Positions 58,373 to 64,000 of a DNA stretch of 64,000 bases are shown piece by piece. Position 1 is the first letter of the stretch. Each line of letters begins with the position of its first letter. The notes beneath the pieces were generated by a model. It had not been told where the DNA came from. It was given only the letters and a program-made list of their open reading frames with translations, and did no database searches. A program made the position numbers and the translations under genes. The stretch is from an uncultured Chloroflexota bacterium. Its GTDB lineage: Bacteria; Chloroflexota; Anaerolineae; UBA4142; SHND01. Where the stretch lies: NCBI GenBank assembly GCA_937870825.1, contig CALMZO010000213.1:35392-99391 (forward strand), in the 5' to 3' direction.

Positions 58373-61357
58373 TCAAAGATTCTTTAGCAGTCCCGCGATA
58401 CTATCAAACCAATACGCGCGATATTTGTCGTCGGCGAGATTCTTGTCCTTCGTGTAAAGCGCGAGACGCACGCGCACAGTCAGGTTATCACGGTGAAGCG
58501 GTTTCGGATTGTCGTTGCCATCGGTAAAGAGACGTTGATAGCCGTTGACCTTATGCTGGTACGCGCTTTGTGTCATTCCTTTTGGGTCAACAAAGAGAAT
58601 GGTATAGTCATCGCCTTTTTGCATCCAGAAAACAAAGTCGGGATAGTATCCGCGCATCGCGTTTGCGATGGGGTCGTAATACGGAATGGAAATTTCATCG
58701 CGCGCTTCGTCAATCTTGCTGAATAGCCACCAATCGAATTGTTCAAATTTGCTGCCTTGTTCTTGGAGATAGCGGTCAAGGTCTTGAATGAATTTCACCT
58801 CGCTTGGTTCGCGGATAATGTGACGAATGTAATCGGCTTTGTCGGAGGGGTCGAGGATGACGGGCAAGTAATAATGATTGGCGAGATTCCAAATGTCAAT
58901 CACTTTGCCGTCATGCTCGAAGTGTTCTTTGTCTCGAATCGCCCAAAGGCGGCGAGTGAATTCTTGGGGTGGGAGAATCCCGTATTGGGCATTGAGTTCC
59001 GCGACTTGGTTTCTCGCATTTTGCACGCGCGCAATTTGTCCGCGCAGTGCTTCAAGTTCGTTCAGGTCTTGGAGCAATACTTGAATGTGTTTGTAATGAT
59101 TGATTTCATCGCCCAATGGTTCAAAGGATTCGTGTTCCTTTGGGATAATTTCGAGATGGTCGGTTAATTGGCGAATGAGCAGATTGAGATTTCCGAAACG
59201 GCGCGCGTTGTTTTCGGATTTCAAATAGCGGTCAGGTTCGGCGAGCGCGCAATGCAAATTTTTGATAGCGCGCGGCATGAGATTGTGATGCGCCCACAAG
59301 AGACGGTCATCCTGCAAATACGCGATGTATTGATTTAAGAGCGCGAGTTCTTGCGTTTCAATTTCAAACTTGGCGGGGTCAGTTTGGTCAATGACACGGT
59401 TCGCGGCATCGCGGTATTTGGGAACGAGTAACAGATGCGCGTCAATCGCGGCAATGTTCTGCGCCAACTCGATTTCATACGGCTTGCCTTCGCTTTGCGC
59501 TTGCTTCATCGTTTCGAGAACGGTTTGCAATGCTTGATATTTTGTGCCAAAGATGAAAAGCGATTCGAGTGCGTTGGCGTAGGGTTCAGCCGCTTGATAC
59601 TGCGCGGATTCGATTTCGCCTGCGGTAAAGAGTGTGGACAAGCGGCGGCGTTTGTTGCGTAACGGTTCAATCCGCACGCCGCGCCCGGTGGACTGCAAAA
59701 TGAATTTGCGCGCTTCTGTGCCTGTGCCAATGTTGATAAAGGTGATGACGTTCGGGCGCGGCGAATCCCATCCCTCGTAAAAGGAACGTGACCCCATGAG
59801 CAGATTGATAGTCGAATCATCGGCGTTCAATCGCTCGAAATACGTTTCGTCCTCAAATTCCTCGTTGATTTGAAATTCTGTCAGTTCTTGCTTGAGCCAA
59901 TTTGTGATATCGCCAATTTTGATGAGTGCGAAAGGACTGTCGGCGGGTTTCAGTTTGAGCGCGAGTTCTTGACGATTCGAGGGGCGCGTATTGATTTCAA
60001 TTTCGCCGTAAGCGTTGGAATTGAAAACGGCGGTCAAGAGGTCGGCGGGCGCGAGCGCGTTGAGCAAATTGGCATCGAGCGCAACGGGTTTGCCTTCAAA
60101 CAAGTATTCGGGGCGGTCTGCGAGTTCTTGGCGCAGTTCGTCGCGCGCCTGTGTCCAAAGCGCGGCATCGGGTGCGGACCCGGCGAGTTTGGCGAGGACG
60201 CGGAAAAAGCGTTTGAGGTCGGCGTCCTCTGTGTTGACGGAATTGACGAGCGCGAGCAATAGCGGGCGATGATAGGTGAGTTGTCGCGCACCATTCGCGG
60301 CTACATCGTTCGCGCGCAGCGCGTCGTATTGCTTGCGAATCGTCGCGAGCAGCATTAAACCTTTGAGAACGATTTTTTCTTTTTCTGCGCCCGTGTAATC
60401 GTCCTTTGCTTTGAACGCGGTGTTTTCTTGTTGCAATACCGCGATGTGTTTGCCATAGCCGCCGGAGGTGAAACGCGCTAGATTGAAATCATACGCGGTG
60501 GTGAGAATATCGCGGGTGTCGGTAAAGGTCGCGGAAAAGTTGAATAGAAAACCGTTGCGCGCAAGGATGCTGTAAATGTGTTGGCGTTTGGAATCTTCTT
60601 TGTCGCCCTTGTGCGCCTCGTCGAGCAGAACGTACCAATTTCCGTTTTGCTCGTAATTGCGATAGTTAATTGTTTTTTCTTTTTGAACGTCGCTGATGTT
60701 GTCGGAACGATAATAAAAAACGGTCAGGTCACGCGCGCCAAAGAGGGACGACATGCCGCGCTTGACTTCCGGGTATTCGCGCAAGTCGCGCAAGTGGATG
60801 TACAGTTCACTGCCTGCTGCGTTGAATTCGGCAACGTGCGTGCGGAGTTGCTCTAGCAAATCTTCGCGAAAGGTGAGTACGAGAATGTCATGCGCGGGAA
60901 TTTGTGAGAGCCGCGACAACTGCCAGAGCAATTCAATCAGTTTAACGAGGACAAGCGTTTTGCCGCTGCCCGTTGCCATCCAAAAACCGATGCGATTGAT
61001 AAAGTTTTCGTAGGAAATTTTTTCGTCTTGGATACTGTAGTACTCTGCCAGAATCTTTACAATGTCGCGCTTGGCGTTTTTAATGGAAATGTCCGCGTCT
61101 TTTCCCAAATCGTGGGCGCGATACATTTCCCAAAACGCGCGCTTGCGCGCAGCGTTGATGCTACCCTCTTCATTGGGTGAAAATGGCGCGGGCGCGGAAT
61201 AGTAATTCCACAGTGCTTTGAGCGCATTGAGCAGCGCGGCTTGCTGATAATCAAACAACTCCTTGCCGCGCGAAAATGCCGCGCGGTCAAGCGCAGACCA
61301 CGCGGGCGGCAAATTGCTGTTGGGAATGTTATTGAGGATGTGTTCGAGGGTTTGCAA
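58373..61357 (-). CDS. Type III restriction enzyme subunit Res (helicase-nuclease)
   Basis: 994 residues. SF2 helicase motifs: RIGFWMATGSGKTLVLVKL (Walker A), WYVLLDEAHKGDKED (DEAH box), FLFNFSATFTD (SAT), LMGSRSFYEGWDSP and FILQSTGRGVRIEP (motif VI). The C-terminus has a PD-(D/E)XK-like nuclease segment in RGYYPDFVFWMQK and ILFVDPKG, where the usual E-x-K is D-P-K. Together with the methyltransferase encoded 3 bp upstream this forms a complete type III-like R-M system that cuts unmethylated DNA after ATP-driven movement. Confidence 0.9.
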   Translation of the reverse strand: MQTLEHILNNIPNSNLPPAWSALDRAAFSRGKELFDYQQAALLNALKALWNYYSAPAPFSPNEEGSINAARKRAFWEMYRAHDLGKDADISIKNAKRDIVKILAEYYSIQDEKISYENFINRIGFWMATGSGKTLVLVKLIELLWQLSRLSQIPAHDILVLTFREDLLEQLRTHVAEFNAAGSELYIHLRDLREYPEVKRGMSSLFGARDLTVFYYRSDNISDVQKEKTINYRNYEQNGNWYVLLDEAHKGDKEDSKRQHIYSILARNGFLFNFSATFTDTRDILTTAYDFNLARFTSGGYGKHIAVLQQENTAFKAKDDYTGAEKEKIVLKGLMLLATIRKQYDALRANDVAANGARQLTYHRPLLLALVNSVNTEDADLKRFFRVLAKLAGSAPDAALWTQARDELRQELADRPEYLFEGKPVALDANLLNALAPADLLTAVFNSNAYGEIEINTRPSNRQELALKLKPADSPFALIKIGDITNWLKQELTEFQINEEFEDETYFERLNADDSTINLLMGSRSFYEGWDSPRPNVITFINIGTGTEARKFILQSTGRGVRIEPLRNKRRRLSTLFTAGEIESAQYQAAEPYANALESLFIFGTKYQALQTVLETMKQAQSEGKPYEIELAQNIAAIDAHLLLVPKYRDAANRVIDQTDPAKFEIETQELALLNQYIAYLQDDRLLWAHHNLMPRAIKNLHCALAEPDRYLKSENNARRFGNLNLLIRQLTDHLEIIPKEHESFEPLGDEINHYKHIQVLLQDLNELEALRGQIARVQNARNQVAELNAQYGILPPQEFTRRLWAIRDKEHFEHDGKVIDIWNLANHYYLPVILDPSDKADYIRHIIREPSEVKFIQDLDRYLQEQGSKFEQFDWWLFSKIDEARDEISIPYYDPIANAMRGYYPDFVFWMQKGDDYTILFVDPKGMTQSAYQHKVNGYQRLFTDGNDNPKPLHRDNLTVRVRLALYTKDKNLADDKYRAYWFDSIAGLLKNL

Positions 61358-61360
61358 CGA

Positions 61361-63898
61361 TTACCACCAAATCAACGGCTTGATGAAATGCCAATCGGGA
61401 TTATGGAGATTGGCGGTTGTGCCATCGGTAAATTCAACTGTGTCGGCAGTAATGCGCTTGATGGGTTTGCCTGTGACGCATGAGAGCGTTTCGGCAACGT
61501 CAATGTTTGGATAGAGTTTCGTCAATTCCACGTTGACGACATTTCCGTCTGCATTCAACTCTACCGCGTCGAGCATCTTCGTATCGCGCAAGAAAACATA
61601 TTGACTGTATGGAGATTGCCCCACATTCAAGAGGGGCGCATCATCTTCGCCGTATTTGGTTTGGCGCAATGTGTCCTCGTATTGTTCAAGGTCAAAGTAT
61701 TTGGCAAAATGGGAAATTCCTTTGCCCCCCTCTTGCGCGTGTCCGTCTTTCCATTTGTCGGAAAAGACAACTTTTTTCACGCGCGGCAAGATGACGGTGT
61801 TAAAGTGTTCGCCCACATCAATAAGAATATATTTTCGATTCTTGTTATCAAGACGATTGATATTTATGACAGCGTGAGCAGTTGTGCCACTGCCCGCGAA
61901 AAAGTCTAATACGAAATCTGACGCTTGCGCCCGACAAACTCTGATAGCTTCTTCTACAGCATATACAGATTTCGGAAATGAAAAGAGTTGTGAGACGCCA
62001 AAGAGTGAGCGTAATAGACTTGTGCCGTATGCAGTAGCGTTGAACAAAGAATTATCCCAATTTGTTTTTGGTAATACTCCATCATCTCCCAATCGGAATT
62101 TAACCTCAATCGTTAATTTGCCTTGTCTATTATTGCGAACGCGAAGGTCATCCAACCGCTTGCGGAGCGATTCTACGCCAAGTCTCCATGTATATTCTGT
62201 CCCGTCATCGGTTTTTGGATAAATGACCTGCTCGTTTTCTCTCGGTTCTTCTTCAAGTATCCAAGTCTCGATTTCCTTGTCCCAATCCATTTCGGGAATT
62301 CGCGCGCTATCAACTGCCACAAACAATGGATAATGTAGTCTTGGTCTCTCCTCACGAAAATCATTCTGCCCACCAGACCGAAGGAAATTTCGCCATTGGT
62401 AATTCCCCTTGTCATCTACTTGGTCGTACTGGGCAAGTTGTTCATCTGTTCGCGGGACAGTTCCGATTGACGCCTTCTCTGTTGCTCCAACAAAAATGGC
62501 GTATTCATTGGCAATTGAAAAGCCCTTTACAGTTGACCTGCCAGAAGGATTGTTCCTAATAGAAACTAGACCAAGTTGATTTTCTTGACCGTAGATTTGT
62601 TCCATCAGGGATTTGAGCGCGGCAAGTTCAACATGGTCAATCGTAATACAAAGAATACCATCTTTTTTTAGCAGGGCTTTTGCAAGAGCAAGGCGATTTT
62701 CGAGTAAGGTCATCCATGATGAATGTTTGTAGTTATTGGAATAGATTATTTCGGACGCATCGGTATTGTATGGCGGGTCAGTATAAATTGCCTGAACGCG
62801 TTGCGCGAATTTTGGTTGAATTGTTTTTAGTGCTTGATAGTTTTCGCTATGCACAAGCCAACCGTCGAGCGCGTCATCAAGATTGTCAAAGAGCGCAATG
62901 ATTTCGAGTTCAAGGTCGGGGAAATGTTTAGTGTCGAGAGGCAGAAAACGATAGCGCGCGTATGGAGAGTCGCCCACAAAATTTTGTTGTTTGGGAAATT
63001 CGGGCGTCCAGTCCGCCTCAATCATGCCCAAGTCGCGCCATTCCGTAATTTGCGCCGCGATATTCGGATGCGCCCAAAGTTTTTCTACAAGCGCGGGCGC
63101 GCGGTCTAGCAGTTTGTCGAGCGTGATGATGTAATGGCTGTTGAGAACAAATTTCGGTTTGTTCCAAATCTTGACCAGTTCATCCTCGAATTGCGCGATG
63201 AAATCAATAATCTTGAATGCGATTTCTTCAAGCGTTTGTAGTTCGCGGATGCGCTTGGCATCCCAAATCGTCTTGCCGTCAAAGAGGTATTGATACATCC
63301 ACAACTTGAATTGCTCGCGCAAAAAGGCGCGGGCATTCTTGTTGATGAAATAGTCCACTTCGCTTTGACGTTCAAAGATGCGGATGGCGCGGTCTAGGGT
63401 GTCGGCGTCCAAAGCGATGCCGTTTTCTTTCGCTGCCTTGAGGATGTCCTTTTCTTTGGTCTTGGTGTTGCCTTTGGCATAGGCGACGCTCAAAACAATC
63501 GCGCCATCGTTCACCGCTTGAAACTCGTAAATCAGTTCGCGCTTTTCGTTCGCCTTTTTATGTTCCACTTTGCTCGCGTCAAAGATAAATTTTTGTCCGT
63601 CCACATCAAGCGTCATGCTCTGAAAGAGCCGGTCAGTCTTGACGTAATAGAGCATGTGCGTTTTCCAAAACAAAATCACATCGCGGTCATCGGTATAGAC
63701 CTGCTCGTAAATGCGCCGATGCAACGGCGTATAGCGAAAATAAATCGAGCCGCTTTCGGAAAAATAGCGATGGAAAAAATCATAGAGTTTGTCCAGCAAT
63801 TCATCGCGGAATTCGGGGAACGGCGCGAGCGCAGCGTCAATGTCCTTTTGGAGTTGGGGAAAAACCCCTTGCTCGAAATAGCGCGCTTTAATTTTCAT
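61361..63898 (-). CDS. Type III R-M adenine methyltransferase Mod
   Basis: 845 residues, longer than most Mod proteins. A ~330-residue N-terminal region (LDKLYDFFHRYFSESGSIYF at the start) precedes a beta-class MTase: AIYTDPPYNTDASEIIY (motif IV), LTLLENRLALAKALLKKDG, and later FVLDFFAGSGTTAHAVINI (motif I). A target-recognition segment lies between. It methylates one strand of an asymmetric site and forms the Res2Mod2 complex with the downstream helicase. A palindrome covers its start codon and an insertion sequence begins about 30 bp upstream. Confidence 0.9.
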   Translation of the reverse strand: MKIKARYFEQGVFPQLQKDIDAALAPFPEFRDELLDKLYDFFHRYFSESGSIYFRYTPLHRRIYEQVYTDDRDVILFWKTHMLYYVKTDRLFQSMTLDVDGQKFIFDASKVEHKKANEKRELIYEFQAVNDGAIVLSVAYAKGNTKTKEKDILKAAKENGIALDADTLDRAIRIFERQSEVDYFINKNARAFLREQFKLWMYQYLFDGKTIWDAKRIRELQTLEEIAFKIIDFIAQFEDELVKIWNKPKFVLNSHYIITLDKLLDRAPALVEKLWAHPNIAAQITEWRDLGMIEADWTPEFPKQQNFVGDSPYARYRFLPLDTKHFPDLELEIIALFDNLDDALDGWLVHSENYQALKTIQPKFAQRVQAIYTDPPYNTDASEIIYSNNYKHSSWMTLLENRLALAKALLKKDGILCITIDHVELAALKSLMEQIYGQENQLGLVSIRNNPSGRSTVKGFSIANEYAIFVGATEKASIGTVPRTDEQLAQYDQVDDKGNYQWRNFLRSGGQNDFREERPRLHYPLFVAVDSARIPEMDWDKEIETWILEEEPRENEQVIYPKTDDGTEYTWRLGVESLRKRLDDLRVRNNRQGKLTIEVKFRLGDDGVLPKTNWDNSLFNATAYGTSLLRSLFGVSQLFSFPKSVYAVEEAIRVCRAQASDFVLDFFAGSGTTAHAVININRLDNKNRKYILIDVGEHFNTVILPRVKKVVFSDKWKDGHAQEGGKGISHFAKYFDLEQYEDTLRQTKYGEDDAPLLNVGQSPYSQYVFLRDTKMLDAVELNADGNVVNVELTKLYPNIDVAETLSCVTGKPIKRITADTVEFTDGTTANLHNPDWHFIKPLIWW

Positions 63899-63917
63899 CA
63901 GGTTGATGTAACCTGAT
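63897..63917. promoter_or_regulatory. Palindrome over the mod start codon
   Basis: ATCAGGTT and AACCTGAT around GATGT. The start codon complement (63896-63898) overlaps its edge, so a bound protein or RNA fold could affect mod expression. Confidence 0.6.
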
Positions 63918-63928
63918 TCGCCTTATAG

Positions 63929-64000
63929 TGGACCCGTAAATTCAGACACGAAATTGGGTCAAAATAAGATATAAAATCGAACCATGCGAAAACGTCATTC
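63929..64000 (+). mobile_element. Left end of an IS3-like insertion sequence (truncated by the window)
   Basis: TGGACCCGTAAATTCAGACA has the form of an IS3-family terminal repeat, and the ORF that opens 55 bp later starts MRKRH, as in IS3 OrfA proteins that commonly begin MKKRHS. It is inserted close to the mod start. Only the first 72 bp are visible, so the family call is tentative. Confidence 0.5.
63984..64000 (+). CDS. Start of a transposase OrfA (IS3-like), truncated by the window
   Basis: Only five codons are visible (ATG CGA AAA CGT CAT), giving MRKRH. This matches the start of many IS3-family OrfA helix-turn-helix proteins. The frame runs off the right edge. Confidence 0.4.

Overview
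The window looks like a chromosomal segment of a Chloroflexota bacterium (Anaerolineae-like). This is an inference from gene content, not a database match. Supporting content is a DUF2298 (Chlor_Arch_YYY) protein next to an Agl23-like glycosyltransferase with NHL repeats, two SIMPL proteins, a NurA nuclease, a BaseplateJ-like surface protein, a class E/D-like sortase, and many lipoproteins with Pro/Thr-rich linkers. No rRNA, tRNA or CRISPR array was found.

Layout. 1-8.8 kb (+): surface glycosylation membrane proteins (DUF2298 protein cut by the left edge, a GT-C-like protein, Agl23/NHL), interrupted by an ECF sigma factor and a likely membrane-bound regulator. 8.9-14.2 kb (mostly -): lipoprotein, citrate synthase, HemW (+), polyprenyl synthase and type 2 IPP isomerase. 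14.4-25.8 kb: acyl carrier protein, two small coupled proteins (one carrying an orphan alpha-amylase-type C-terminal domain), LCP ligase, antiporter-like membrane protein, lipoprotein, two SIMPL proteins, NurA, a leaderless membrane protein, an RlmI-like methyltransferase and a Lon-N protein. 25.9-28.1 kb: mobA, tatA and moeA, linking molybdenum cofactor synthesis with Tat export. 28.3-33.5 kb (-): MFS transporter, CPBP protease, cNMP-binding protein, TyrRS, sortase. 33.7-51.4 kb (+): alaS, Uma2-like protein, BaseplateJ-like protein, ruvX, mltG, GT4 glycosyltransferase, M28 lipoprotein, NB-ARC STAND ATPase, hflX, tyrosine recombinase, two S41 proteases, smpB, truncated globin.

51.4-64 kb (all -) is accessory DNA. 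A large serine recombinase reads into the 3' end of the globin gene, as expected at the edge of an integrated element. Behind it are small zinc-binding proteins, an excisionase-like protein, a compact regulatory locus with a near-consensus promoter, a palindromic operator and overlapping structured RNAs, a Prim-Pol replication protein, a ribbon-helix-helix-like protein and unknown ORFs. A two-gene type III restriction-modification system follows. An IS3-like insertion sequence begins about 30 bp upstream of the methyltransferase start and runs off the right edge.

Recurring themes are short 7-bp repeat words in spacers, two families of related hairpins (terminator type and REP-like type), and several genes whose -10 box directly abuts the start codon, suggesting leaderless mRNAs.
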